Shown: positions 51,386-60,470, counted from the stretch's first letter. The stretch: DNA of 64,000 bases from Palsa-1439 sp050015495 (GCA_050015495.1 JBEKBH010000007.1:1-64000); one strand, 5' to 3'. Program-made: numbers and translations. The notes: generated from the sequence alone by a model not told the origin.

Positions 51386-52741
51386 ATGAGATTCCCATTT
51401 ACGTTGTCGGCGAAGATGGCCCGATACATTATCACCCAGAAGATCAAGAAGACCGGGAAATTCGCCATCGTGCTCCAACTGGAGCCGTTGCACACGTGCA
51501 ATCTCACGTGCACGGGCTGTGGTCGCATCCGCGAGTACTCCACCAATCTCAAGGACATGATGAGCCTGGAAGATTGCCTTGGCGCCGCCACCGAGTGCAA
51601 TGCGCCGATGGTTTCCATCTGCGGCGGCGAACCCCTGATCTATCCGAAGATCGAGGAACTCGTCGACGGGCTGCTTGATCAGGGCCGGATCGTGTACGTT
51701 TGCACCAACGGTATGTTCATGCGCAAGAAGATGCGCGAGTATCTGGCGCGCAACTACACCGCGGCAGTCGAACCGAAGCTCACCGCCTTGCTGGCGCAAA
51801 GCCTCATCACCGAGAAGGAAGCCGCCGAAATCCGCAAGGGCAGGAACGACGGCCGCCCCGGCATCAAGCCGAGCAAATGGATGTACTGGAATGTCCACGT
51901 GGATGGCCTCGAATACATTCACGACCTGATCGTCGAGCGCGAAGGTGTGTTCAAGGAATGCGTCGAAGCGATCAAGATGGCCAAGATCCTCGGCTACCAG
52001 GTGGCGACCAATTGCACCGTCTACAAAGAAACGGACATGGGCGAGATCGAGAAAATGTTCGATTTCCTGTCCAATCTTGGTGTGGACGGTCACACCATCA
52101 CACCGGGCTACGAATACGACGCCGCCAAGAAAGACATGATCAAACGCCTAAACAAGCAGCCTGAGGATTTCTTCCTCACGCGCAAAATGACCCGGGACAA
52201 ATTCAAAAAAATCGTCGAATGGGGCCAGAAATACACGTTCTTCGGTTCGCCCATTTATTTGGAATTCCTCGCGGGCAAGCGCGACCTGCATTGCACCGCT
52301 TGGGCGATCCCGACCCGCAACGTCCGCGGCTGGAAGGCTCCCTGCTACCTGATGACCGACGGCCATTACGAGCGGTATCAGGAGATGCTGGAGAAGGTCG
52401 ATTGGGAAAAGTACGGCGTCTTTAATGGGGTCGCCCGCGATCCGCGCTGTGAAAATTGCATGACCCATTGCGGTTATGAGCCCACGCCGTCGCTCGGCAT
52501 CGACACGCAGCCCGGTGACACGTGGAAACTGATCCGCTACAACTTTGGCCGCAAGCCCGCGCCCGTGGCCAATGCGTCCCACGTGGATGCCTACAATGGC
52601 GTCACGACCGGCCGCGGCCACTTGACCGGTCAGCGTAATTCCGTTCAACAGAATATCAAGCAGGTGTTGGCCGAACGGGAAGTGTCCGCCGCTGTGGCCG
52701 CTGAAACCAACGGCCATGGCCACGACGGCTGCTGTAGTTGA
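51386..52741 (+). CDS. hpnH: HpnH, adenosylhopane synthase (radical SAM)
   Basis: The 451-residue protein has the radical-SAM cluster C38-x3-C42-x2-C45 in HTCNLTCTGCG, the GGEP motif (SICGGEPLIYPKI), and a C-terminal SPASM-like cysteine set (CENCMTHCGYEP). HpnH adds a 5'-deoxyadenosyl group to diploptene. AGGAG precedes the ATG at 51386 by about 9 nt. The very C-terminus (GHGHDGCCS) is His/Cys-rich and unusual. It is followed closely by the phosphorylase gene hpnG, in the order known from hopanoid producers. It is cytoplasmic or membrane-associated. Confidence 0.95.
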   Translation: MRFPFTLSAKMARYIITQKIKKTGKFAIVLQLEPLHTCNLTCTGCGRIREYSTNLKDMMSLEDCLGAATECNAPMVSICGGEPLIYPKIEELVDGLLDQGRIVYVCTNGMFMRKKMREYLARNYTAAVEPKLTALLAQSLITEKEAAEIRKGRNDGRPGIKPSKWMYWNVHVDGLEYIHDLIVEREGVFKECVEAIKMAKILGYQVATNCTVYKETDMGEIEKMFDFLSNLGVDGHTITPGYEYDAAKKDMIKRLNKQPEDFFLTRKMTRDKFKKIVEWGQKYTFFGSPIYLEFLAGKRDLHCTAWAIPTRNVRGWKAPCYLMTDGHYERYQEMLEKVDWEKYGVFNGVARDPRCENCMTHCGYEPTPSLGIDTQPGDTWKLIRYNFGRKPAPVANASHVDAYNGVTTGRGHLTGQRNSVQQNIKQVLAEREVSAAVAAETNGHGHDGCCS

Positions 52742-52779
52742 GCCGTCGTAAGGGCGCTCCGGGATAAGCGACGGGAACC

Positions 52780-53556
52780 ATGATTGCCATTCTCGTTGCC
52801 GTACGTCAGGAACTCCGCCCCATTCTGCACCGGGCGGACGCCAACCATGTTGTCCGCCAGGAACACCTCGATTTCCACGAAGGCACGCTTGGCGGTCAAT
52901 CCGTCGCCCTGCTCGCGCTCGGCATCGGCAAGGAATGCGCCCGTATCGCTGCCGAAATGACCATTCGCTGCTACCGCCCCGACCTCGTGATCAGCTCGGG
53001 GTTTGGCGGCGGACTGCAGCCGGACATTCGCGCGGGAGATATTGTCGTCGGCACGGAGATTCTCGAACTGGGCCGGGACCAGGGCGACCAGATTACCTGG
53101 ACGACGACCCACAAGCCGCTCCGGCCCGCCCGCATTCGTTGGGATGACGATTCGGGGATCCACGTCCATTACGGCAAAATCCTGACGACCGATGAGATGG
53201 TATTGCGGGCGGCAAACAAGGCGCGGATCGGCCGGGCCACCGGCGCCCTGGCTGTTGACATGGAAACCAGCGCTGTCGCGGCGGTGTGTGCGGCCCGAAA
53301 GACCGATTTTCTCGCCGTCCGCGGGATCACGGACCTGGTCGATGAGGACCTACCGGATGAATTCAACGACTTTTTCGTGCTCGGCCAGTTGCGGGCTGAC
53401 CGCGTGTTCTCGAGTTGCGCGCGCGATCCGCGCGTCCTCGCCGATCTGGCCCGACTTGGCTATCGTGCCAAGCATTCCGGCGCGAAACTGGCCCGCTTTC
53501 TCGAAGCCGCCGTCGGACAATTACACCTTCCAGCGCTTGCGACGCGCCATTTGTGA
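52780..53556 (+). CDS. hpnG: HpnG-like hopanoid-associated phosphorylase
   Basis: The 258-residue protein is of the nucleoside phosphorylase fold (MTA/SAH-nucleosidase-like): MIAILVAVRQELRPIL, SSGFGGGLQPDIRAGDIVVG, and the substrate-binding DMETSAVAAVCAARKTDFLAVRGITD. HpnG cleaves adenosylhopane to ribosylhopane. Order and spacing (39 bp after hpnH) support this. The last ~10 codons (QLHLPALATRHL) overlap a 30-bp sequence that recurs at 55580-55609 as the 3' end of the HpnN-like gene, so the C-terminus was probably created or shifted by the nearby insertion. Confidence 0.88.
   Translation: MIAILVAVRQELRPILHRADANHVVRQEHLDFHEGTLGGQSVALLALGIGKECARIAAEMTIRCYRPDLVISSGFGGGLQPDIRAGDIVVGTEILELGRDQGDQITWTTTHKPLRPARIRWDDDSGIHVHYGKILTTDEMVLRAANKARIGRATGALAVDMETSAVAAVCAARKTDFLAVRGITDLVDEDLPDEFNDFFVLGQLRADRVFSSCARDPRVLADLARLGYRAKHSGAKLARFLEAAVGQLHLPALATRHL
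53521..53550. repeat. 30-bp direct repeat flanking insertion, left copy
   Basis: This matches 55580-55609 at 28 of 30 positions. It lies at the very end of hpnG. The right copy is the last 30 bp of the HpnN-like gene. Confidence 0.8.
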
Positions 53557-53631
53557 TCGCCCGCCATCCCCAGCTTCAGCGGCGGAGGGATTCGACTTGC
53601 AGAAGCTGGGCGATCTTCATACCCTGCCGCC

Positions 53632-54807
53632 GTGAAGCCGCTCAGGCTCAGAGTTCTGCTGCTAGGGATTCCGCTTCTGTCCGCTCAACTTAACACTTGC
53701 CGCGCGCAGACGGAGACAATCAATCTAAGGGCGCTCGCTAGGAAGGCCCGGCCCGCAGTCATGCTGCTTGTCCTTTCTGATGCAAATGGCGACGAGATCG
53801 CAACTGGCACCGGCTTTCTCGTCTCCAACGATGGCAAACTCGTCACCAACTACCACGTCATCGAAAACGCTGCCAACGGTGCTGCGAAGGCCGAGAACGG
53901 CGATTTATTCCCGATTGAAGGCGTGTTAGCGAGCGATCCGAAAGATGACCTCGCGTTGGTGAAGATCAAAGGGAACGACCTGCGGTTTCTGACACTTGGC
54001 AATAGCGAGAAGGTCGAAGTCGGCAGCCGCATCGCCGTCATCGGTAGCCCGCTCGGCTTGGAGGCTACGCTGTCTGAAGGTATTGTTTCTGCCATCCGTG
54101 GGATTAACGGGGAACCTCCCCTGCTCCAAATCACGGCAGCAATATCGCGGGGTTCCAGCGGGTCACCTGTGCTGAGCGTCGAAGGTGAGGTCATCGGCAT
54201 TGCGACGCTAATGATGCAGGGAGGACAGGCGATCAATTTTGCCGTACCAGCGGCACCATGCCGCACACTCTTGGCTCTTGGGCAAAATGCATCTCCGGTC
54301 CAGCCTCTTAGTGCCCCGGTAGGAAGCGATAGAAAAAACGTTTTCGGTGATGCCGACCGTGCGAAAGCATGGTTCGCCTTGGGCGTAAACTACCGCAGCA
54401 CAGACCGCGCGGACGCCTCAATCGCAGCTTTCAAACAGGCGACCCAACTCAAACCAGATTACGCGGAGGCGTGGTACAATATGGGGTTGGCCTCTGAGAA
54501 CCTAGCCGAGAAGATCGGCGCCTTCAGTCAAGCGGTCAGAATTACGCCCAACTACGGAGACGCTTGGTATGGGCTAGGCAAGGCCTACTTATCAGTCGAC
54601 CAGATGAAGGCTGTACATGCTCTGGAACAAGCCGCGAAGTACAACCCCCAAGACGCAGTACTGTGGTGGGACCTTAGCGGTGTATACCAATCCGTAGGCC
54701 GGCTAGATGATTCGCGTGCGGCCCTCCAACGGGCCATAGCATTGAACCCGCGTAAAATTAGGGAGCTTGATCCATACCACGAAACGAGGGAATGGATGTA
54801 CAGATAG
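53632..54807 (+). CDS. Secreted trypsin-like serine protease with TPR repeats
   Basis: The 391-residue protein has a signal peptide (ending LNTCRAQ) and a trypsin-like domain with H in VTNYHVI, D in SDPKDDLALVKI and S in SRGSSGSPVLS. After residue ~240 come three or four TPRs (AWFALGVNYRSTDRADASIAAFKQA, AWYNMGLAS, AWYGLGKAYL, LWWDLSGVYQ). It looks like a DegP/HtrA relative without a PDZ domain, the TPRs taking the place of a substrate- or partner-binding module. It lies inside the 2.0 kb segment inserted in the hopanoid locus. It probably acts in the periplasm. Confidence 0.85.
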   Translation: MKPLRLRVLLLGIPLLSAQLNTCRAQTETINLRALARKARPAVMLLVLSDANGDEIATGTGFLVSNDGKLVTNYHVIENAANGAAKAENGDLFPIEGVLASDPKDDLALVKIKGNDLRFLTLGNSEKVEVGSRIAVIGSPLGLEATLSEGIVSAIRGINGEPPLLQITAAISRGSSGSPVLSVEGEVIGIATLMMQGGQAINFAVPAAPCRTLLALGQNASPVQPLSAPVGSDRKNVFGDADRAKAWFALGVNYRSTDRADASIAAFKQATQLKPDYAEAWYNMGLASENLAEKIGAFSQAVRITPNYGDAWYGLGKAYLSVDQMKAVHALEQAAKYNPQDAVLWWDLSGVYQSVGRLDDSRAALQRAIALNPRKIRELDPYHETREWMYR

Positions 54808-54868
54808 CGCACGCTTTCATATAGCGGAGCTTCATTCAACGCTGAGCCTTAGTCCCTATTGAACGACG

Positions 54869-55492
54869 ATGTCTCTCACGATCGCGGAACTTGAATGGGG
54901 AATCACCTTTTGGGGGCAACAACGCACGTGGCCACATGATTTCCACAATGCTTTTTACGCGCGGATGGCAGAGCAGAATCCGAATGGCCACTTTGACGAG
55001 CCATGGTGGACAACTTTTCTGCCCATTCTCAGAGCGTGGATTGCTACTCGGCCCCGTACTAACGCATACTTGACGGAACGAGCGCACGCTCGACTCCAAC
55101 GCTTGAGCGTAACATGGGATGAGACTGTCGCGCTTAACCTCAATAATGACATTGCCAATGTGGAATGGCAGCAGATCGCCACATTCCCGGCACTGGTTGC
55201 CGAGATTAAGGACGTGAAATCACCAGTGTTTACGTCAAAATTCTGTCACTTGCTCGCCCCGCGCATCTTCCCGGTGGTTGACAATGCAGCGATGGGAAAT
55301 CCGTTTCCAACTTACAAGTGTTATTACATCTCAGGCAGGGACGAATGGCTGGAAACCGACCCTGCGACACAACAAGCGCTTGAGGCGAGGTTGACCGAAC
55401 AAATCGATGTTCCACTCGTTGAGAATTATCCTACGAAATGTAAGCTAATTGAGCTTTGCTTGATCGGAAGACACAACAATCGACACCCTTGA
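54869..55492 (+). CDS. Unknown protein next to the protease
   Basis: The 207-residue protein is soluble, Trp-rich at the N-terminus (EWGITFWGQQRTWP, PWWTTFL) and has a segment SPVFTSKFCHLLAPRIFPVVDN, followed by YYISGRDEWLE. The pattern S-K-x-x-H-x-L-x-P-x-x-F-P-x-x-D recurs in uncharacterised proteins, but I cannot name a family. No signal peptide is seen. It follows the protease by ~60 bp on the same strand, inside the inserted segment, and its lower GC content compared with the hopanoid genes supports a separate origin. Confidence 0.55.
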   Translation: MSLTIAELEWGITFWGQQRTWPHDFHNAFYARMAEQNPNGHFDEPWWTTFLPILRAWIATRPRTNAYLTERAHARLQRLSVTWDETVALNLNNDIANVEWQQIATFPALVAEIKDVKSPVFTSKFCHLLAPRIFPVVDNAAMGNPFPTYKCYYISGRDEWLETDPATQQALEARLTEQIDVPLVENYPTKCKLIELCLIGRHNNRHP

Positions 55493-55579
55493 GCAACGTT
55501 GTTCTGTTGATCCGCACGGTTCCGCCATTGTTTCGCGACCTGACACCCAAAACTAGGCGTACCCTGTCAGCCGGATACG

Positions 55580-55609
55580 TTACACCTTCCAGCCCTTGCG
55601 ACGCGCAAT
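55580..55609. repeat. 30-bp direct repeat flanking insertion, right copy
   Basis: This matches 53521-53550 at 28 of 30 positions. It encodes the last ten codons of the HpnN-like gene (IARRKGWKV and stop) on the minus strand. Confidence 0.8.
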
Positions 55610-58348
55610 CTCTAGCAGTGACGGCAACAGAACGAGCGCGGCCAGCAGGCAGGAGATGACCCCGATGGTCGTCACCAAGCCGAGGCTGCGGATGCCGCGA
55701 TGCGCGCCGATCAGCAGGCTGGCAAACGCGAGGGTGGTGGTCAGGGCCGAGAGAATCACCGCGCGTCCCGTGCTCTTGCCGTAAAACGTCGCTTCGTGGC
55801 TTTCCCGGAACCGTTGAACCACGTAAATCCCGTAGGCGACGCCGATGCCCACAATCAACGGCAGTACCATGATGTTGGCCGGGTTGAAATTGATTCGCAC
55901 CACCACCATCGCCCCGAACATCCACGCCGTTCCGACCAATAGCGGCAGGACCGTCAGCAGCGTGGCATAGCCCCCACGGAAATCGATAAAGATGAGGACG
56001 ACGATCACCAGCAGCGCCCACAGCGCCGCACGGCAATAACCCGTTTTGAGGATTTCCACAAACTCGTACAACCCCAACGGCGTGCCCGTGGCCTTTGGCG
56101 CGACCGATTGCACGTCGCGCACAAACCTCACCAGAGGCTCACGTTCCCAAATGTTCTCCTTGGGGAAGACGCGGATGAGAAACTTGCCGGTTCTTCCCAC
56201 GAGCATCTGGCGCACTTCGGAGGGCACATCGTCGACACCCATCGGCCTGTCCACAATCTGGTCGGACATCAGTTGCAGTTGGGCCTGCAAGTCCGCATAG
56301 AACTGCTGCTCATACTTGGCGAGACGCTGCCGCAGATCACCGGCCTCCAGAGCTTGCAGCGTCTGCCGCGTTTGCGTGGTGGCATCGACCAGCGGTTTCA
56401 GCGCCGTCTCGGCGGCGGAATCGCCATGTTCCGTTGCCGCCCGCAATAGCTGGTTCCCCCGCAATCGCAAGGACGCCAGGGACCGCAGATCGAGTTCCGC
56501 ATCCGCTGGATCGGCCGGCGGAATATCGAATTGCACCGAACCTAGTTCCTTCTGGATGCTGCGGATGATTGCGGCTTTCTGTTCCTGTTGCTCGGGGATC
56601 AACTCGGCGATGCTGTGAACGCTGGCCACGCTGGGAAGTTTGGCCAGCCGCTCCTGCAGGTCCCGGGTCTGCTGAAGATTGTCGCACACGATCGCCGCAA
56701 ACAGGGTCGATTCCACGTCCGCATGCAGCAACCGCAGTTCGGTTTCCACGGACGCCAGCCCTTTCGATTGCAGGTTGAGCACGTTGTAGTCAAAGCGCAC
56801 CGTCCGCGCCGCCACCAGCGCCGCCACGGTGATCACGCCAAACACGGTCAGCATCAGGTAGGGCCGGCGCAACAGGAGCCGCTCGACGCGCGTGCCCGCC
56901 GCTTGCGCGGAGACTGGCGCGGCCCCTCCCTTGCGGTGGAACAACAGCAGAAGTGCCGGCAATATGGTCATCATTCCCGCCGTGGCGATCAGCATCCCGC
57001 CGCCGGCGATGATGCCCAGCTCCGTCACGCCGCGAAACCCACTCAGCCCCATCGCGAAAAACGCGGCGGCGTTGGTGACGCCTGCCGTGACGATGCTCGG
57101 ACCGGTGTGCTTGATGGTGGACCGGACCGCATCTGCCCGTGGAAGACCACTGCTCAATTCCTCGGTGTATCGGGCAACGAATTGGATCCCAAGATCGATC
57201 CCCAATCCGAGAATCATGATCGCAAAGGTAACGGTGATCATATTGAGATGGCCCACCGTCAGCGTCGTGTATCCCATGCAGACCGCCAGCACGATTGCCA
57301 TGGAGGCGATAAGCATTGCCACCAGCAGGCAGGCGACGAACAGTGAGATCCGCATCATTCGGGGGAACGTGACGGCATACAACAGGAAGAGGAGGACCGC
57401 CGTCAGCACCGTCGCCTTCGTGGCGTCGCTCTGCGATTGGCGCATCTCGTCGTAATCAAGCACGGGTTCGCCGGTGAGGTTGATGCCCACGCCCGGAAAC
57501 TGATGGCGGACCTCCTTCATGATGCGCCGCAACTTCGGGATCGTGGCCGCATGATGCTCGTCCGACGTCTCCGTTCCCAATCGGGGATGGATCAGTAACA
57601 GGAACATCCTGCCTTTGCGAAACGTCTGGTAGCCCTGCCAGCGCAATTCTTCCTGGGCTTCACCCAGCATTTCCGGGCTGAAGAACGCGCTGGCCCACGG
57701 GGACAGCAGCGCGTCGCCGTCCTCGTGGCCGTTAAACGTTCCCATCTGTCCGACAATGGCGGTCAAGGTTGGCATGAACGACTCGATCTGCTTGCGTTCC
57801 GTTTCGGACGCGACATCCATTTGCGTCAGCATGCGATCCATGGAATCGAAAAAGGTGTCGAGCTTGGGCCGGTGCTGGAGAATGTCCAGGAGTTGCTTGA
57901 AATCCTTGAGCGACCCTTCGATTTGATTCAGGTCATCGATCGACAGGTAGTACAGGAACCATTTCTTCAGCGCGTTGAGATCGGTGCGGTAGTACAGATC
58001 GTTCTGGGTGAACAACTGCGCAACCGGGGCGTCGGCTGGACCCGGATTGTTCGTGGACGACAGCAACCTCGATACCAGCGCGTCGATGGCCGCGCGGTTC
58101 TGGAGCGGCTGGTCGCTCTCGACGACGATGATGTAATCCTCCTCCGACCGGAATTCCCGGGCGTATTCGCTGTAGAGGCGCCAGTACTCGCTGTCGCGGC
58201 CAATGAGATCGTTCTGGCTGGTTTTGAATTCGAGACGACGAACGGCGTAGAAGGAAGACGCACCCGCGAGCAGGACGCCCGCGACCAGGAACGCCAGGGG
58301 CCAACGGCACACCCAGTCGGCCAATCCGCTAAGAAACCGTTGTCGCAT
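55580..58348 (-). CDS. HpnN-like RND/MMPL-family hopanoid transporter
   Basis: The 922-residue protein has a first transmembrane helix, a periplasmic loop (~30-255), six-helix bundles and a repeat of the same layout. It thus has about 12 transmembrane segments of RND/MMPL type (GLGIDLGIQFVARYTEE and GIGVAYGIYVVQRFRE are the mirrored G-x-D/A-Y-G-I motifs). HpnN moves hopanoids to the outer membrane. It is convergent with the hopanoid genes shc-hpnH-hpnG, and its 3' end is duplicated at hpnG, so the two genes were probably adjacent before an insertion. The name rests on context and family resemblance. Confidence 0.82.
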   Translation of the reverse strand: MRQRFLSGLADWVCRWPLAFLVAGVLLAGASSFYAVRRLEFKTSQNDLIGRDSEYWRLYSEYAREFRSEEDYIIVVESDQPLQNRAAIDALVSRLLSSTNNPGPADAPVAQLFTQNDLYYRTDLNALKKWFLYYLSIDDLNQIEGSLKDFKQLLDILQHRPKLDTFFDSMDRMLTQMDVASETERKQIESFMPTLTAIVGQMGTFNGHEDGDALLSPWASAFFSPEMLGEAQEELRWQGYQTFRKGRMFLLLIHPRLGTETSDEHHAATIPKLRRIMKEVRHQFPGVGINLTGEPVLDYDEMRQSQSDATKATVLTAVLLFLLYAVTFPRMMRISLFVACLLVAMLIASMAIVLAVCMGYTTLTVGHLNMITVTFAIMILGLGIDLGIQFVARYTEELSSGLPRADAVRSTIKHTGPSIVTAGVTNAAAFFAMGLSGFRGVTELGIIAGGGMLIATAGMMTILPALLLLFHRKGGAAPVSAQAAGTRVERLLLRRPYLMLTVFGVITVAALVAARTVRFDYNVLNLQSKGLASVETELRLLHADVESTLFAAIVCDNLQQTRDLQERLAKLPSVASVHSIAELIPEQQEQKAAIIRSIQKELGSVQFDIPPADPADAELDLRSLASLRLRGNQLLRAATEHGDSAAETALKPLVDATTQTRQTLQALEAGDLRQRLAKYEQQFYADLQAQLQLMSDQIVDRPMGVDDVPSEVRQMLVGRTGKFLIRVFPKENIWEREPLVRFVRDVQSVAPKATGTPLGLYEFVEILKTGYCRAALWALLVIVVLIFIDFRGGYATLLTVLPLLVGTAWMFGAMVVVRINFNPANIMVLPLIVGIGVAYGIYVVQRFRESHEATFYGKSTGRAVILSALTTTLAFASLLIGAHRGIRSLGLVTTIGVISCLLAALVLLPSLLEIARRKGWKV

Positions 58349-58369
58349 GGTTGATGAAACGTGCGAAGC

Positions 58370-58393
58370 GTGGGAGGGGCCTCAGCGCCCCGA
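58370..58393. repeat. REP hairpin, left of transposase
   Basis: A 24-nt sequence with stem GGGGC/GCCCC after GGGA lies between the start of the HpnN-like gene and the transposase stop. Its near-identical inverted copy lies at 58917-58940. Confidence 0.8.
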
Positions 58394-58403
58394 TCTGTCT
58401 GTG

Positions 58404-58871
58404 TCAATCTCCCTCAAATTCCCATGGCCAAGGGCTCGACACCAGTGTTGGTTCCTGCAAGCTGCTAGCATCCCATTGCTCTGGCGTGCTTGCCAGCCCC
58501 TTTCTCACTGGATTCCATACAATGTAATCGCAAATGTAAGCAAACTGTTTTGTGGATCGGATCCTTGTTTCGTAGTATCCATCTTGCCATCGGCACCCCG
58601 ACGCGCGCAGTGCTCGCGCGGTTTTCGCGCCAACGAAACTCATAAAAGAGTGCATGAAGTCCGGCAACGTCCCCCCCTCCAAAAGGCCAATCAAACCATG
58701 CCAATGATCCGGCATCACGACAAAGGCACCTATCACGATCCGCCGTGTCCCGACGGCGTGACGAAAAGCCGATGAGACCAACGCACGCAGTTCCACAGAT
58801 AGCGCCGCCGTTCGCGGTTGGAGACATTTCGTAACAAAGAACGTATCTGGACGATCGGCGACGCGATGCAT
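58404..58871 (-). CDS. REP-associated tyrosine transposase (RAYT)
   Basis: The 155-residue protein is of the Y1/HUH transposase family. It shows TFFVTKCLQPR near the N-terminus, the metal-binding H-x-H in VVMPDHWHGLI (~66-76), and the catalytic tyrosine and helix in YYETRIRSTKQFAYICDYIVWNPVRKGL. RAYTs act on REP hairpins, and here the gene is flanked by two inverted REP hairpins (58370-58393 and 58917-58940), a complete REPtron. The ATG at 58871 is taken; longer frames run through the right REP. It sits between the HpnN-like gene and the aminotransferase and is not part of the hopanoid pathway. Confidence 0.87.
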   Translation of the reverse strand: MHRVADRPDTFFVTKCLQPRTAALSVELRALVSSAFRHAVGTRRIVIGAFVVMPDHWHGLIGLLEGGTLPDFMHSFMSFVGAKTARALRASGCRWQDGYYETRIRSTKQFAYICDYIVWNPVRKGLASTPEQWDASSLQEPTLVSSPWPWEFEGD

Positions 58872-58916
58872 CCGTAGGTTCTTTGAATGAGGTTCGCCTG
58901 CTTTCACGGCATACGC

Positions 58917-58940
58917 TCGGGGCACTAAGGCCCCTCCCAC
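58917..58940. repeat. REP hairpin, right of transposase
   Basis: This is the inverted copy of 58370-58393, differing at two loop-proximal positions. Together the two mark the ends of the transposase unit, and the aminotransferase stop lies just beyond. Confidence 0.8.
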
Positions 58941-58942
58941 AT

Positions 58943-60361
58943 TCAAGCCACCACGGGTTCCCGTTCGGTTTTCTTGCCGCCCTTGTTGGCCAGCGCCGCT
59001 TTCACGAGGTTCGCCCCGAGGTCCCACATCGGTCCGGGCAGCTTGTAGCAATCGTTGAGCACGTCGTCGAGCGCGTTGACGAAATACTGGATGTCCTCGT
59101 CCGTGATGACGAACGACGGCAACACGCGGATGATGTCGCCGTGGTTGCCGCTGACCTGCGTCAGCACATGGTGCTTCTCCAACATCGGCATCACGACCAT
59201 TTGCGCGAACAAACCGTCATGCGCCGCGTGCACCATTTTCCACGCGACCTTCATCTTGAGGCCCCGCGGCTCGTGGAACTCGATGCCGACCATGCAACCC
59301 TTCCCGCGCGCCTCCATCAACACTTCGTGGCGCGCTTTCAGGCCGTTGACCGCATCCAGAAGTTTCTGACCCTGCGTGGCGCTGCGTTCGACCAACTTCT
59401 CCTCGTCGAGGATGTGCAGCGTGGCCAATCCCACCGCCATGCCGAGGTTGTTGCGACCGAAACTCGAGGAATGAACCCAGCAACGGTCCATCCGGTTGAA
59501 CACCTTCTGATAGATCGAGCGGCGGGTAATCATCGCGCCGACGGGCACATATCCCCCGCTCAGCGCTTTGCTGGTCGAGATGATGTCGGGTTCCAGGTTC
59601 CAGTGCTCGAACGAAAACAGTTTGCCCGTGCGCCCGTAGCCCGTCTGCACCTCGTCGCAGAAAAACAGCGTGCCATACTTGCGGCAGAGCGCCTGCGCCG
59701 CCGGCAGGTAATCGTCGGGCGGAATCCGCACGCCCTTGCCCTGGATACATTCCACCGCCAGCGCCGCGATATCCTTCCTGGACAGGGCTTTTTCCAGCGC
59801 TTCCAGATCGCCGTAGGGCACTTCCACGCCCGGCAACATCTCGCCGAAACTTTCGCGGAATTCTTCGTTGCCCATGATCGACAGCGACCCGAGCGATAAC
59901 CCGTGCCAGCCGTGGTCGAGGTAGGCAAATTTGCTGCGCCCCGTCGCGGCGCGGGCGAACTTCAGCGAGGCCTCGACCGCTTCGGTGCCGGAATTGCAGA
60001 AGAACACGGCTTCGAGATGCGGCGGACAGCGTTTGACGAGCGCCTCGGCCAACAGCCCCGCCAGGAACGCGCAATCCATCTGCACCATGTTGGGCAGATC
60101 GAGGTCGAGCACGTCGCGGATGACCTGCGCGACCTGCGGGTGGTTGCGGCCAATCGAGTACACGCCGAACCCGCTCAGCATGTCGAGATAGCGGTTGCCT
60201 TCCTTGTCCCAGAGATACTGGCCTTTGGCGCGGGTATAGACCCTGTCGAAGCCGATGGTGCGAAACACCTTCACCAGCGTCGGGTTGATGTATTTCTCGT
60301 GCAACTCGTAGTTTTCCCCGAGCCGTTCGGCGACGATCTTCTTCAAATCGAGCGATGACAT
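58943..60361 (-). CDS. Class III aminotransferase, possibly HpnO of hopanoid synthesis
   Basis: The 472-residue PLP enzyme has the class III pattern: CNSGTEAVEASLKFARAATGR, FFCDEVQTGYGRTG, and the PLP lysine in STSKALSGGYVPVGA. HpnO makes aminobacteriohopanetriol by amination of the hopanoid side chain, and HpnO proteins are class III aminotransferases resembling acetylornithine aminotransferase. The gene lies close to shc-hpnH-hpnG and the HpnN-like transporter, which makes that role likely, but the family also acts on ornithine, lysine and others. The C-terminal extension is Lys-rich. It is transcribed like the HpnN-like gene, with the RAYT unit between. Confidence 0.8.
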   Translation of the reverse strand: MSSLDLKKIVAERLGENYELHEKYINPTLVKVFRTIGFDRVYTRAKGQYLWDKEGNRYLDMLSGFGVYSIGRNHPQVAQVIRDVLDLDLPNMVQMDCAFLAGLLAEALVKRCPPHLEAVFFCNSGTEAVEASLKFARAATGRSKFAYLDHGWHGLSLGSLSIMGNEEFRESFGEMLPGVEVPYGDLEALEKALSRKDIAALAVECIQGKGVRIPPDDYLPAAQALCRKYGTLFFCDEVQTGYGRTGKLFSFEHWNLEPDIISTSKALSGGYVPVGAMITRRSIYQKVFNRMDRCWVHSSSFGRNNLGMAVGLATLHILDEEKLVERSATQGQKLLDAVNGLKARHEVLMEARGKGCMVGIEFHEPRGLKMKVAWKMVHAAHDGLFAQMVVMPMLEKHHVLTQVSGNHGDIIRVLPSFVITDEDIQYFVNALDDVLNDCYKLPGPMWDLGANLVKAALANKGGKKTEREPVVA

Positions 60362-60470
60362 AACGGCGTGAGTTTATCGCGCTGGCGGCGGCGGTTCAAG
60401 CCTGGAACCATCGGCCAAAATCCACGCTGGAAAGACGTTTATCTCCGTGCTAGATTTTGAGGAGATCAAT

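Noticed and set aside
58872..59051. 60-residue N-terminal extension of the transposase
   Set aside because: It would translate through the right REP hairpin and into the aminotransferase 3' end, and the conserved domain starts after 58871.
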